Assembly (NCBI RefSeq): GCF_030848805.1
Contig: NC_092368.1
Span: forward strand, 8,936,122-9,000,121
DNA from: Temnothorax longispinosus
Taxonomy: Eukaryota > Arthropoda > Insecta > Hymenoptera > Formicidae
Reading direction: 5' to 3'
Length of the DNA: 64,000 nucleotides
Within the stretch, counting starts at the first letter, position 1. Each line of letters opens with the position of its first letter. Of the stretch, positions 21,896 through 33,560 are shown in pieces. The position numbers and the translations under genes were made by a program. The notes under the pieces were generated by a model. The model was not told the origin of the DNA, did not search any database, and saw only the letters and a list, made by a program, of their open reading frames with translations.

Positions 21896-24800
21896 ATCCG
21901 TTTGCTCCCCAACACGCAGTAAATTTATGGAAAAGGAAAGAATGAATGTTAAACCCCCGGGTTCTCTGATGGCCCGAGAACTGCGTGCAAGATGCGCAAG
22001 TAATAGTGCCGTGTGTACGGAGGTGCCTGACGGGGTCGTAACTGGCCCGTCGCGTACTAGAAGTAGAGCCATGTCTAAAATCACAGAAGGGACAAAAGCA
22101 TATGGCTGTAAGTTGTGTCCAAGGGAGTTCCGGACCATGCGTGGTCTAGGTCAGCATGTTGCTAAGGCCCACTCTTTGGTGGCCAACAGCGCTGTGGATG
22201 TCGAGCGCGTGAAAGCACGTTGGTCAGTGGAGGAAGTCAGGCTTATGGCTCGCGCTGAGGCTTCAGCCACCTTAACCGGGGGAATTATCTTCATGAATTA
22301 ACATCTACAGGAGAAGTTCCCCCATAGGAGTCTTGAAGCTGTCAAGGGTAAGCGTCGACAAGAGACTTATCGCGAGATGGTTAGAGTCTTCTGCCAAGAG
22401 TTGCAATCGCGAAACGCGGTTGGCATCGATGAGGGCGATAGGGGCGGCGCGGCGATGACAGGAGCTGTGCCGTCCCTGCGAACATAGAGTCTGACACTGA
22501 GGTTCCAAGCGCACATCAGCCTTCCCCTGAGCAAAGATCTCAGAGGCTGCGGGACAATATTAACCAGCTCATAGAGCAGAGCTCAGCGTTCCGTAGCTAT
22601 CAGGCTGATACTCTCGTAGGCACGGCGAGAGATGTTCTACTGACGGGGGTGGTCGACGTACAGGCCATTGAGAGATGGCTGGGCCTGATCTTCCCGCCGT
22701 CAACTGTGCGCCCTCCACAGCGCGCTTCGACGAAGCAGCGCAGTCCTCCTAACACAAAAGAGCAGGAAGCAGAAAAGAAAGAGAAAATATGCACATCTGC
22801 TGTCTCTCTACAAGAAGAGCCCAAAGACCTGCCTATCGCACGTCCTCGGAGGCGGCTCAGCACGTGAGCGACCGTCCGCTGTCGAATTCAACGGGTACTG
22901 GCGTCCCGTGATGGAGGCGTCCAATGGCGCGGATGGAGACATGACGGCCTTACGCGAGTCGTACGGGAAAGCGCGTACCAGCCGGAGCCGTCCGCCGACA
23001 GCCAGAGGGATTCATCTCGAAGGCCTAGGTGAGGGCGCCGCCACTGGCCCAACTCGAGTGGCGGATAAGGCCTCGCTCTTTATAAAACCTGTCGAGGTTC
23101 GAAGGATTTCGATCAAGACTGGTAATGCGCCCAGATTGGACCAGATTACGCCGAAAATGTGGAACGCCGTTCCCCTTGCTTTTCGTGCGCTTCTGTTCAA
23201 TCTGCTGCTCCTGGCAAGAACGGTACCCTCGTCGATTGCCACAACAAAAACTGTATTCCTTGAGAAGAGAGGGATGTCCGACCGGCCAGTACCGGCGGAA
23301 TCCCGACCTCTCAGCATAGGATCAGTTGTGATAAGACACTTGCACAAAATTCTTGCCAAACGTTTAGCGGCCCTGGACGTGTTCGACACTCGCCAAAAAG
23401 GTTTCCGGCCGGTGGATGGGGTGTGTGAGAACGTCACAGTCCTGTCGGCTGTGCTCGGTGATGCCCGGAGGCGGTGTCGGACATTACATCTGGCGTGCAT
23501 TGACCTGTCGAAAGCATTTGACACGGTCTCGCACCCAGCTATACATAAGACTCTCGAAGAACTGGACCTCTCTTGGGAGTTTAAAAAGTATATCAAAGCT
23601 GTCTATTCGGATGCGCAAACGGTGATCGGATCCGTCACCAGTGGAGTGTCGGCCATTAAAATCGGTCGTGGCGTAAGACAGGGTGATCCGCTATCGCCGC
23701 TACTGTTCAATCTAGTCGTGGATAGAACACTGGCAATTCTCTCGGAGGATGTTGGTTATCAGTTGGGGGATGAGCTGATCAGCGCCTTGGGCTACGCAGA
23801 CGACATTGTGCTCCTTGCCTCTACCAGGTCCGGTCTACAGGAGAACCTGACACGGCTTCAGGCTGCTTTTGCGCGTAATGGACTAACCATCAATGCAAAG
23901 GAAACAGAAGTGTTGTCCATGGTGGCGTCCAGTAGAGACAAAAAGGTGAAAATTGACACAACACCTTACTTCACCGTGGGGGGAGCGCTGATCCCGCAAA
24001 GATCCCTGTCGATATTTGGGCGTACCTGGGCTGCATGTACGAAGGTGCTAGGGAATTCGCCAATGATCCGCCCCTAGCTCATTCCATCGAGCAACTTACT
24101 AAAGCGTCTCTGAAGCCGCAACAACGGCTGAGGCTCTTGCGTGACTTTCTCCTACTACGGTATTATCACCGTTGGATAGTGGGAACAGTCACGGCCAAAA
24201 CGTTGAGGGGCGTTGATGTTATGGTACGCACAGCCATTAGACGATAGTTGCGATTTCCCATGATGTTTCTGCTGGATATTTTCATGCACTGATACAGAGT
24301 GGCAGGCTTGGTTTGCCTCTATTCAAGACTCTAATCCCTATTCTGTAGTTCGACCGACTGCAGCGGTTGTGTCACAGCACTCTGCCCGCGGCGCGCGCCG
24401 CCGCCGAAACCACATTCGTGGCTAGGCGGTTGGTTTGGTGTGAGAACCAGATGCGCATCCTGGGCAACAAGGTGCATACGACCGCTGAGCTCAGACAACA
24501 GTGTGCAGCCTGGTTGCGCGAGTCATGCGATGGGAACGGGCTCAGGGAGGCGGAAACGTCGAAACTGAGTTCCCACTGGGTGTCGGCGGGCGCCGACCTC
24601 ATTTCCGGAGCCGACTACGTGCACTATCATCACATACGGGCCAACTGTATTCCGTCGAGAGTCTTCCGAGGTCGTGATGGGCGCAAAGTTCGCGGTCGTG
24701 CTAGTTGCTCCGATATCGAGATGCCGGCTCACTACGTCCAGCGTTGCTTCAGAACGCACGGAGGGAGAATCTTACGGCATAACGATCTTTGTCGTCGAAT

Positions 24801-25461
24801 CGGTGGCTTCCTACAGCAGAAGGGATGGCATGTCGATGCGGAGTTAGTCTATTCGATCTCTGCCGGGGCGGCCCGACCTGACCATTGTTAAGGGTGGTGA
24901 GGCAGTGGTCGTAGACGCGCAAGTAGTATCCAGCGAAACTGCGTTAGAGGTGTCGCATGAGCGCAAGGTAGAGAAGTACCGATCTTGTGATGATCTGGTG
25001 GACCGGGTGGCGGAGCGCACAGGAGTGCCGTGTGATAATGTCCGTTTCACCGCCATTACAATCTCATGGCGAGGTGTCTAGAGCCCTAGGAGCAAGGGTG
25101 AATTGCGTAGTCTGGGCCTAACACCTGCCCAATTGCGTACGCTTACGACTCGCGTCCTTTGGAACTCATGGCTGAATTGGAAAAGATTCAACAGAATAAC
25201 AACCCGTTATATGCCAGGGCGGAACGTAACCGCGGTTAGTGGTGCACGTCGGCTTGGCACGTAGAGTTGGGTGCCTCCGCATCAGCGGACGAGTAAGAAT
25301 GTGAGTGTACATGATTAGTAGAGTGAAAGTTGCTAGACAGCGCCTTTGAAGCACTTCCAGGGTGTTAGCTGCAAACACCGACAGTAAACCACCTTACAAT
25401 ATCGTTGTAGGTTCAGAATGACTGTGCATTATTGCAGTCGTTTTGCCTTAAACGAAACAAA
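21896..25461 (+). mobile_element. R2 non-LTR retrotransposon, near full length, at the canonical 28S site
   Basis: The element is about 3.57 kb, the usual R2 size. It lies between 28S sequence ending ..AACTATGACT and 28S sequence starting TAGCCAAATGCC, which is precisely the R2 cut site. Its protein shows the R2 order: one C2H2 finger, Myb-like segment, reverse transcriptase, Cys/His motif and PD-(D/E)XK endonuclease. A single N-terminal finger fits the R2 D-clade (known classification). The 3' end reads AAACGAAACAAA before TAGCC. The whole 28S/R2 block sits inside an R1-clade LINE rather than in an rDNA array. Confidence 0.93.
21927..25263 (+). pseudogene. R2 protein (zinc finger, Myb, RT, endonuclease), broken by stops and shifts
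   Basis: Known role: binds 28S DNA, nicks it and reverse transcribes R2 RNA at the nick. Seen: C2H2 finger CKLCPREFRTMRGLGQH.. (about 22107-22175); Myb-like RWSVEEVRLMARAEA (about 22217-22265); TAA at 22299-22301 within otherwise matching FMN-HLQEKFPHRSLEAVKG; a shift near 22450-22480; an open stretch to 22867; and a second shift. The RT is at 22908-24077, with FDTVSHPAIHK, GVRQGDPLSPLLFNLV and the active site YADD at 23792-23803. A shift near 24030, a TAG at 24245-24247 and further shifts follow. The Cys/His motif (PAHYVQRCFRTHGGRILRHN) ends near 24783. The endonuclease has RPDLTIVKGG and VVVDAQVVS in a shifted frame (about 24870-24935). Catalytic residues are largely kept, but at least five lesions inactivate the frame. 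Confidence 0.9.
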
Positions 25462-25481
25462 TAGCCAAATGCCTCGTTATT

Positions 25482-25519
<38 letters not shown>

Positions 25520-25624
25520 ACTGTTCTTATCTACTATCTAGCGAAACCACTGCCAAGGGAACGGGCTTGGAAAAATTAGCGGGGAAAGAAAACCCTGTTG
25601 AGCTTGACTCTAGTCTGGCACAGT
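25462..25624 (+). rRNA. 28S rRNA fragment, part downstream of the R2 site
   Basis: The sequence starts TAGCCAAATGCCTCG and continues through AATTAGTGACGCGCATGAAT, GGATTAACGAGATTCCCACT, CTACTATCTAGCGAAACCA, AAGGGAACGGGCTTGG and GAGCTTGACTCTAGTCTGGC. It matches conserved 28S with scattered substitutions (GTTATTTAATTAG for GTCATCTAATTAG; AAAATTAGCGG for AGAATCAGCGG). The R1 site inside it (after CCCACTGTNC) is empty. It ends at about CTGGCACAGT, where R1-clade LINE ORF2 resumes with AACCTGAGG. Confidence 0.93.
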
Positions 25625-26489
25625 AACCTGAGGGGGGCGGGCGCAAGGGTTTGCCGACTGTACGCGGGGGTAGTGCATGCCGTGGCACTTTACGGGGCGC
25701 CCATATGGGCCCCCGAGATGGTGGCAACCGAGCGCTTGAAGGCGCCAATGCGTCGCGCTCAGCTACTGGTGGCCATCAAGGTGTCACGCGCATATCGCAC
25801 CACCTTGCATGCGGCGGCGACGGCCCTGTCCGGGCTACCACCGGTGGAGCTTCTCGCGGAGTTACGAGCCAGGGTTTTCTGGCGTACGCGGGAGCTCCAA
25901 AGACAGGGGGTAGCTATAACGGGCAGGATCCGTCTCGCAATAAGGGAGGATGTAAAGACGGCCCTCTATAATAAATGGGAGGAGTACCTCGCCAATCCCG
26001 CATTGGCGGGAAGGAGGGTCGTCCAAGCCGTCCAGCCATGCCTACGGGAGTGGGCGAGTAGGAGGGAATGCGGACTCACGTTCCATATGACACAGGTGCT
26101 CACCGGACATGGGTGCTTCGGTGAGTACCTGTGTCGAATAAAGAGGGAGCGCACCACAGAGTACCACCACTGCGGAGCGGAGGTGGACTAGGCGCAACAT
26201 ATCCTCGCGCATTGTCCTACGTGGGAGGGTGAACGCCGAGTCCTCCGCGAAAGTTTCGGGCAGGATCTCTCCCTCTCGACCATTGTGGCAGCCACGGATG
26301 AGAGGGTGGATAAGTGGGAAACCATGTCTTATTTTTGCGGAACTGTTATGAGACAGAAAGAGGAGACAGAGAGGATCTGGCGCGGGGAGCAACCTGCGCC
26401 GGATCAACCAAACGATAGCAACGGTTTCTTTAGAAGGCTTCGGGGCTGCTTCCCCGAGCGGGCAAAAGAAGAGACCTCTTAACTACCTA

Positions 26490-28320
26490 CTGAATAGACA
26501 ATTGGAAGGAAGGGGGAAAAGTGGTGGCGATGTTTGTAGATTTAAAGGCAGCCTTTGATTCAGTAGACAGGGAGGTGTTAATTGAAGCGCTGATGGAAAG
26601 GGGAGTTAGGGAAGGTCTAGTGGAGAGGATTGAAGAAGTGCTAAGAGAGACGAGGAGTAGGGTCAGAATTGGAAAGAAGCTGGGCGAGAGCTTCAGGACA
26701 GCAAGAGGGATGAGGCAAGGGTGTCCGGTGAGCCCGCTACTCTTTATTATACTGTTAGCAGATTTGGAGGAGGAGATGAAGAAGATTAAATGGGGTGGAA
26801 TCAGGATGGGAGGGGGAAGGGTGTATGACCTAGAGTACGCGGATGACATGGTGCTGCTGGCGGAGGGGGAGGATGAAATGAAAAGCATGATAGAGAGGCT
26901 AGAGAGATATTTAGATAGGAAGAGGTTGAACGCAGAGAACTGAACGCGGAGAAAACTAAGATTATGAGATTCAGAAAGCGAGGAGGAAGGATGGGGAAAA
27001 GAAATTGGAGGTAGAAGAGAAGAAAGGTGGAGGAGGTGAAAAAGTTTTGATACCCAGGACACGCTACAAAGGAACGGAGGTCAAGAAGCGCACGTGAAAG
27101 AAAGGGTCAGGAAGGCGGCGGCGGTAATGGGTCAAGTGTGGGGGATAGGTAAAAGGAGGTTTGGTAAGGACTGGGGAAGAAGGTTTTGGTTATTTGACAA
27201 GCTGGGTTGGATGGTAATAGGATACGGGATTGAAATATGAGAATGGGAAGAAAGAGAGGAGATAGAAAGGCTAAAAGAAAGATATCTGAGATGGGTGTTG
27301 GGGGTAGACAGGAGGACGCCGGGATTTTGGTGAGGGAAGAGCTGCAGAAGGAAAAATTAAGAAGTAGGGCCGGTAGAAGGGCGTGGGGGTTTGAAAGGAG
27401 GCTGGAGGAGAAAGGAGGAAGCAAACTGGAAAGGATGTGTTGGGAAGAGGTGAAGGAAAGAACCCTGGAAAGGAGGGGAAGCTCGAGTTGGGAGGAAGGC
27501 AGGAGAAAGTTTCTTAGCGAAAGAGGTATGTGGGTAGAGAGAGAAGGCGAGTTGAGGGGAGGAGGAGACACTGCTGGAGAAGATGGTAAGGATGGTGGGA
27601 AAGAGAGGTGCAAAGAGCAAAGAGATGGAGAAGATAAAAGGGTCTAAGTACAATAAATGGTACAAGGAGGTAAAAGAGGAGGGGATACCGGAATACTTAA
27701 AGAAAGAATGGGGGAAAGTAGGTGGAGTAGGATGGCGAGGTTTAGGCTGGGAAATGAGAGAAAGCAGGTATTGGGAGGAGGAGGAGAGAAGAATATGTAG
27801 ACTGTGCGAGGGAGAAGAGGAGACGTTGGAGCACACGTGGAAGCGTTGTAGGGATTGAGGGGAAGGAGAGGGGAGTTGGCCGAGGCGAGGAGATGGATGC
27901 TTGGGGAGGAGGGAGAGGGGGAATAGTGGATGAGGGAGATTGAGAAGGATAGAAATAGGAAGGGGTACGTACAAGAAAGAAGGGAGGAGGGAGGTATGAG
28001 TGAGGAGAGAGTGAGAGTGAGTGAATGGTACGCCGAAGAGAGGAGGGTAGAAGCGGCCGTATAAAAAATTGGAAATTTAGAAGCAAGAGGAAGCGGAAGT
28101 CCCTTTTGCGGAAAGGCGTGTGTGTGCGTGTAGCGAGTGTGGATGTGGGTAGATGTAGAGACAGAAGCCCACATCCACACTATTAGGCTAAGTAGATACC
28201 AGTTAGGTTAAGTTAGGGTAAAAAGAACTGTAAAAGGTTGTAAAGATTTGGGTTCCTTCCAAAAACGCCTTTCAAGCCCTAAGAGGAAAAATAAAGTTCA
28301 TACATACATACATACATACT
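26490..28320 (+). mobile_element. 5'-truncated LINE (unassigned clade) with (CATA)n tail
   Basis: The element starts inside the reverse transcriptase just after the R1-clade ORF2 stop and ends in a polyadenylation-like GAAAAATAAAGTTCA followed by (CATA)n at about 28299-28320. RT motifs: FVDLKAAFDSVDREVL, ARGMRQGCPVSPLLFIILL and the active site YADD at about 26836-26847. After a small duplication near 26930 (LNAEN/LNAEK) the frame shifts. The C-terminal part, in several frames to 27858, has the Cys/His motif CRLCEGEEETLEHTWKRC. This purine-rich LINE type, with many AGGAGG words, is familiar from hymenopteran genomes. Long minus frames here (for example 27107-27613, 27357-27974, 27644-28180) are antisense shadows. 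Confidence 0.8.
26521..27858 (+). pseudogene. Reverse transcriptase and C-terminal zinc motif of the truncated LINE
   Basis: The first open part, 26521-26943, holds RT blocks from FVDLKAAFDSVD to YADDMVLLAEGEDEM. The frame then breaks at a short direct duplication of TTGAACGCAGAGAA / TGAACGCGGAGAA. The remaining protein is spread over shifted frames (27237-27647, 27583-27858) and ends with a CX2C..HX4C-type motif typical of LINE ORF2 C-termini. The catalytic Asp pair is intact but the protein is not. The true start of the ORF is missing because the copy is truncated. Confidence 0.75.
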
Positions 28321-30850
28321 ACTTTTGTGATGAAAGCTTTGGCGACTGTATTTGGTTCCTGGTTTTCTACGGGAATCGGCCTGGCTGAATTACGTTAGGC
28401 TTTCTTGAAGAGTGAGAATGTATTTATTTCCACTATTCGTAATAGTTAACGGGTCTGCAATATCGAGCGCGCATTTTTCGAATGGTTGTTTTGATGTATC
28501 TGTAATAATTAACGGTATTTTCGTCTTAAGTATGCTTCTATATCTTTTGTCATCCCGCTTCAGTTGTGCTGTAACCGAATCCGGTTCAATGTACGCGTGA
28601 CTCCTTGGTGTTCTCCTGTAGGTGAGTCGTGATACTCATAAAGTATCTGCTGCTTTTCTTCTTTCGAATATTCTCTCGAAGTGTCATTTTCTTGCTGTGT
28701 TACATGTACAGCTGAGGCCTCCGCTATCGGGTTTCGGCTTAAAGCATCGGGATTTACATTATTTTTTCCGGCTTTATGTATGATCTCGTAATCGTATTCC
28801 TCCAACTTGAGTCTTCATTTGATTAATCTCGAGCCGGGGTTAGTTACATTAAATAATCAGATTAATAGCTTGTGGTCAGTTATTATTTTAAATTTAATGC
28901 CGCATAAATAGGGACGGAAATGTTTTACCGCCCACACGATAGCTAATAACTCTTTTTCGGTCGTATTATAATTTTGCTCCGCCTTGCATAATACTCTGTT
29001 GGCGTAAGCGATCGGTCGATCTTGGCCTACTGGCCTCTGTGAAAGTATGGCTTCGATGGCGTAATCCGATGCGTCTGTCGTCACCAAGAATTCCTTGTCG
29101 AAATCAGGGTAATTTAATACGGGTGCCGTCGTTAGTTTCTCTTTTAGTAGGTCAAATGCATTTTGTTGTTCTACTGACCTAGTAAATATCTCGCCTTTCT
29201 TTGTGAGCCTTGTCAAGGGTTTGAACTTGTCAAGCTTTGTCAAGCTGTGTTCGAAAAATTCTCGATAAATTTGCAATAGTAGCCGGCTAGCCCGATGAAA
29301 GATTGAATATCTCTTACTTTTCTGGGAGTCGGAAATTCTCTTAATATGGACGGCTTGTAATATGGACGGGACCGGCGATATTCCTCCTTCGAAAATTACA
29401 TGCCCACTTCTTTTCGCAGAAATGCGCATTTATTTGGCTGCAACTTTAAATTATATTTTCGGAGTTTAAATAATACTGCGATTAATCGTTTGACGTGTTC
29501 CTCTAGGGATGCTCCGTATATTACAACGTTATCAATGTACACGAAACGTTTTAAGCCTAATATTCCGGCTAGTACTGCGTACAATAGCCGTTGAAATGCC
29601 GCTGGCGCGTTTTTTAAATCGAAGGGCATTTGATTTAACTCGAAATGTCCGGGGTGGAGAATGCCGTTTTATTCTTATGATCTTCGTGCATCGGAATTTG
29701 ATGGTATCCCGATGCCAGATAAAATATTTCGCGTTGCCTAGTCGGTCAAGTATGTCGGTGATATTAGGCATGGGGAAAGAATCTCCCATTGTTAGATCGT
29801 TTACCTTTTAAAAATTTATCACGACTCGAAATTTTATTTTACCGGACGCGTCAGTTTCTTAGAAACAACTAGTATAGGCGCTTTCCACTGGCTTGCGCTA
29901 GGGCAAATTATTCTGTCGTCTAGCATTTTCTGTATTTGCTTTTTTTACTTCGGCTTTATGCTTCTCCGGTAACCGGTTATGGTTTCACGTTCGCCGGCGC
30001 GCTATCGGCTCGCGTGTTTATTTCGTGCTCTATTGCAGTAGTGGCTCAGCTTATCACCGTCTAAATAAAACACGTCGCAAAAATCGTCGCAGATTTGTTC
30101 TAACGCTTTTTGCTCTTCATCGTTTAAATGATTAGTTTGTAATTGCTCGCGTAATTTTTTGCGTCGCGCGTTAATGGGCTCGCGTTCCTCGGTCGCGTGT
30201 AACGTGAGAACGTCGGCAGAGTCGTTCACCAGCATCTCTTTTAATGTTACATGTAGTGTGAGTATCTCCACTGGCTTGTCCGTGACATTCAACGCACTTA
30301 TCGGACATTTAAATTCAATAGGTTTTACCCGACAGTGCCCGATGAACACTCTTGGTGCAGGCTCGCCGCTTTTTACGATACCTACTCTATTGTGATCGGT
30401 GATCGCTTCTACGATGGTTTCACTGCGGGGTGGTAAAGTCACCTTCCGATATGGTCGGAGTTTAAATGTGGCCTTACCGATTTTTAATTGTTTCGAGGTA
30501 TTTGAGATGTCGGCCTTATGCTTCGTAAGAAAATTGTTTCCAAGTATCCCTTCGTACTCGATCGGGAAATCGTCCTTTACCACATACATGGTGTGGCGTA
30601 TTTTTTTAGTTCCAAGATCCACGGTTGCCTTTATTTTTCCGAGCGTGTGGATCAGGTGTCCTGTTACGCTGATCAATGCCAAACGTTCTTCTCGCACCAT
30701 CGTTTTGCCGTTCTTTTTAATGTTCTTGCGAGTGTCCTTGGCCTCGTATAATTCTCTAGCTAACTTTTCTACGCGCCGCTCGAATTCCTGCGCGCTTTCT
30801 CCCGATTTTTGCTTCAGGGAGTTAAATTCTAGTTGCAGATGGGTCATGCT
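28318..30850 (-). mobile_element. Ty3/Gypsy retrotransposon pol region, truncated at both ends
   Basis: Reading on the minus strand from 30850: a Gag end and protease/RT linker, RT, RNase H and the start of integrase, in the normal Gypsy order. The integrase text stops at 28318 (..AKAFITKVV), exactly where the (CATA)n tail of the neighbouring LINE ends. No LTRs or primer-binding site were identified. Frameshifts separate the domains. The copy is inactive. Confidence 0.85.
28325..30847 (-). pseudogene. Gypsy Gag-protease-RT-RNase H-integrase polyprotein, broken
   Basis: 30847-30002: Gag tail (LQLEFNSLKQKSGESAQEFE), then protease-linker text (IKATVDLGTKKIRHTMYVV; the protease Asp box is not the usual DTGA) and LPPRSETIVEAITDH. 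RT: TMGDSFPMPNITDILDRLGN (about 29790), FDLKNAPAAFQRLL, and the active site YIDN at about 29535 where YIDD is expected. RNase H (29429-28857): VTTDASDYAIEAILSQ, TTEKELLAIVWAVKHFRPYL. Integrase: KAGKNNVNPDALSR, HDSPTGEHQGVTRTLNRI, a TGA in place of a Trp codon, then TDTSKQPFEKCALDIADP and GNKYILTLQ. An Asp-to-Asn change in the RT box and many shifts show it is dead. Confidence 0.85.
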
Positions 30851-31803
30851 GCGCTTTCCTACACTGAGAGAAAAAAGTCAAAGTATTCAGAAACAAAAGT
30901 TATTTGTGATATTTTCTTCAATATTTATTGGTTATAAAAAAATTTGACTATAATAACAGAATATACATTTCTGTGAAATATATCTAATTTTTCTTATTAA
31001 TTGTAAACAAATTTTTGTTTATTTCTTGCTGGAAAAATAAATCTACCTACGGCAAACTTATATTTTTTTACAGCAATAAAATATTTAGTTACTATAGGAT
31101 TGATTTTTACAGACAAATAATTTATTTACGGAAACTAAATTTATTCTTTACAAACAAATGGTCATTTGTTTGGTTACTGATTCGCATTACATCATGCATA
31201 TAACGCGGGATTGGCGGACTAGTGGCAGTGCATTGTCGTTCCGTGGTTGCTGTGATCCTGTGATCCATGTTGAGTGTCATTCATATCGACTCGATGCTTT
31301 AAGTTGCAAGTTGCAATGGAAGACAAAATAAAAAATAGTTTATTTGCGTTACGTCTACAACGATGGAGCGAGAATCTAATAAGTAAATTCGTAACATAAT
31401 ATCTCATATCAAAGCAAAGTGTTTTTCAATACAGACGTACTTTTACTTTTCTGTTTTGTTGGCTGAGAACAAATGTTTTTGATGTGTTAGTTTTATAAAT
31501 TGCTGTCATTTTCATGAATGTAACTTACGAAATATACTTAAAAAAGAAGTATCTGACCTATTCTAAGTTGTGTAGAAAGTCCATAATTAATAATTAAGAT
31601 CTTTTTTAGTGACGCTCATTACATGATACTGTGACAGAAAAATAAAATTCTTTCCCTCGACATCGACACTCGATGTAATGGTCGATCCGACAAAATTTAT
31701 GAAATACCAACTGTACGTTTTTTGTTGCCCGCGCTGCACGAGCGCCGAGCATTGTAAACCGTCGAGACGGAGAGCCAATAGCGTAACCGCATGTGACGGA
31801 ATA
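30851..31803. other. AT-rich DNA with no recognisable gene
   Basis: Only short frames (about 62-86 codons) without motifs occur. A Phe/Lys-rich stretch near 31015-31203 reflects the AT composition. Nothing else was seen. Confidence 0.4.
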
Positions 31804-32407
31804 TACAGGATGATTCAGAACACCCCGCGTCCTTGTAAAGACTTAATTCTTGAATTAATTCTGAAACAATTTTTCCTCTACGAAAATTTTGTCCAAAATT
31901 TACTTTTTGAATTATTTCAGAAAATATTTAGCCAATAACGGGGCGCGTACAGAAAGTAGGCAGGGGCGGCGCAACTCACCGTCCGACGCGGGCGTTAAGT
32001 AGGGCGCCCGCTGCGATCAGCTACACGCGCTGATCAAGAGACACGGCAGTGTCTCGCACCAAGTATAAGCGCATCGCGAGACTGCCAAGTATCTTTACGC
32101 AAGAATACGACTTGCGAGTGCCTGAGCTTATGGAATCTCAATAATTGCTTATGCACATACACGGTCCCTCTCACTCACTCACTCACTCACTCACTCACTT
32201 ACCTTGTAGAGATTCGATGTCTTCATACTGCTGTAGCTTGACGGATGAATAATTTCATCGTGGATCGCACCTCACGTTCTCATGTAACAAATCCACACCG
32301 AATAATAAGCCAGAGTTTTTTTATTTTATAAATGATCATGACGTATCGTGATACATACTCGGATTTACCCACGCACTTGAGTGATTTATAAACGAATCTA
32401 TTGATTC
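31804..32407 (+). repeat. Left inverted arm
   Basis: It pairs with 35539-36138. It ends exactly at ..CTATTGATTC, one base before the TGTTACGTCC that opens the family X LTR-like sequence. It contains (TCAC)n at about 32171-32200. Confidence 0.85.
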
Positions 32408-33560
32408 TGTTACGTCCTGCGGACTCCACGATATCCCTTTTTCGCGGGAATTCTTATGCGCCTAAGATAGCCCTAAGATTAGGATAAACAAGCCGAGTAC
32501 GGACAGTTATCGATCGGGGTGAGGTTAGATCTCCTCGCATTCCTTTTTTTATAATCAAACTACCTATTTGCTTGGGCAACTAAAAGCAACCTCTCAGATG
32601 ACAAATTACTAACAGACGGGGGATATGGTGACCAGATTCTCGTCAACCTCGTCTGGCCCATAACTATAAACCCGGCGACACGACGCGCAGAAAGGAGCCT
32701 TAACTCCAGACGGGGGATGATGGAGATCTGTATTATATCGCGCGACTCACTCAAAACTGGCCGTGCGATGTTCCGACAAACAGAAACGAGACCTAATACG
32801 TGCTTTTAGAAATCTTAAGAGCACGTGGCGGAAGTGTCTGTTTGCAATAAAACTGCACTTAAAATTGAGAAGTATGGATCGTCTGTCAACATAAAAACGG
32901 GGTCGCGAGATAAGTTAGGGAACCCCAATAAAAGAAAAATCGGCGATAGCCAAAAAACAAATGCGTCACTGGAAAGAACCGATGGGTTACACCCTCAATA
33001 AGACAGTGGGGCCTTAAGAGGGGGCTCACCAATGGAAAACCGGAAAAATCGATAACCGTCTCTAGCTTTCTAGGATAGGCGTAAACTCAAAATCTACCCC
33101 TTGGGCGAGAAACATCTTGCCCAATAAGAATTCCCTTAAATAATAATGAGAAACATCCCGCCAACCAGAAATCCTTTAAACGAAAACCAGACACATCCCA
33201 CACGAAATCCACCCCTTCCATTCTTCGAACCTTCCTATTTAAATCGCGACGTCGCAGGACTCGCTCTCAGAGAAATTTTCTCAGTTTCAGTCTGCATTGC
33301 TCGGTATTATAATCTGAATCTCATTTGTTTCGAGTCTCGACTCCACGTTTAGAGTCAGTGCAACAGATCCGACGAACCATCAGTCGCCCCCGACTCACCC
33401 ACCGACGAGTCCAACGTCCATTTCAGAGAGAATCAACAACCACCAGAAATTCATCAAGTAGTAAGTCCCGTAATTTTCTTGATCCTTTCCTTTTCCGCGT
33501 TATCGCCCTCCTTCTTAAACGGTCTATCGATTGTCGGATCGCCGGAAGCTTATTATTTTG

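Larger units (their letters stand above)
14646..26482 (+). mobile_element. R1-clade non-LTR retrotransposon (LINE), split by three insertions
   Basis: One element can be followed through 11.8 kb once three insertions are removed: a SINE (17068-17367), an LTR-like element (19304-21400) and a 28S/R2 block (21840-25624). The order is Gag-like ORF1 with CCHC knuckles, apurinic-type endonuclease, reverse transcriptase and a C-terminal Cys/His motif, as in R1, TRAS and related families. Reading frames resume at the expected codon after the first two insertions. Many stops and shifts make it inactive. The host target and the element's own target duplication were not found. R1-clade assignment rests on ORF1 knuckle spacing, the endonuclease text (DFNAKSALW) and the post-RT motif. 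Confidence 0.8.
17704..26482 (+). pseudogene. R1-clade LINE ORF2: endonuclease and reverse transcriptase, broken and interrupted
   Basis: Endonuclease part (17704-18250): MAERDCGLGIVAEPYRVP, then SVVGVYIS, RDFNAKSALW (the usual G before DFN is R here) and VIDITWANP. Reverse transcriptase part: PSFDSIPGRA, WKEAKLVLLPKERKP, then FDISNAFNTLPWEV at about 19262-19303, where the LTR-like element enters. It resumes at 21405 with IGRALEYHH. The active-site box is GYADN (21513-21527) instead of GYADD, a lost catalytic Asp. LGLKVAPQKTQATFF and LTPKVMGVAN follow. The 28S/R2 block then replaces a few codons before NLRGAGARVCRLYAGVVHAV at 25626 onward. The tail has HHCGAEVD (stop) AQHILAHCPTW, the usual post-RT Cys/His motif. 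Frame shifts and stops occur throughout. Confidence 0.8.

Noticed and set aside
26487..28180. Long minus frames rich in Ser/Leu/Pro (up to 205 codons)
   Set aside because: They are antisense to the purine-rich LINE, whose plus strand has RT motifs.
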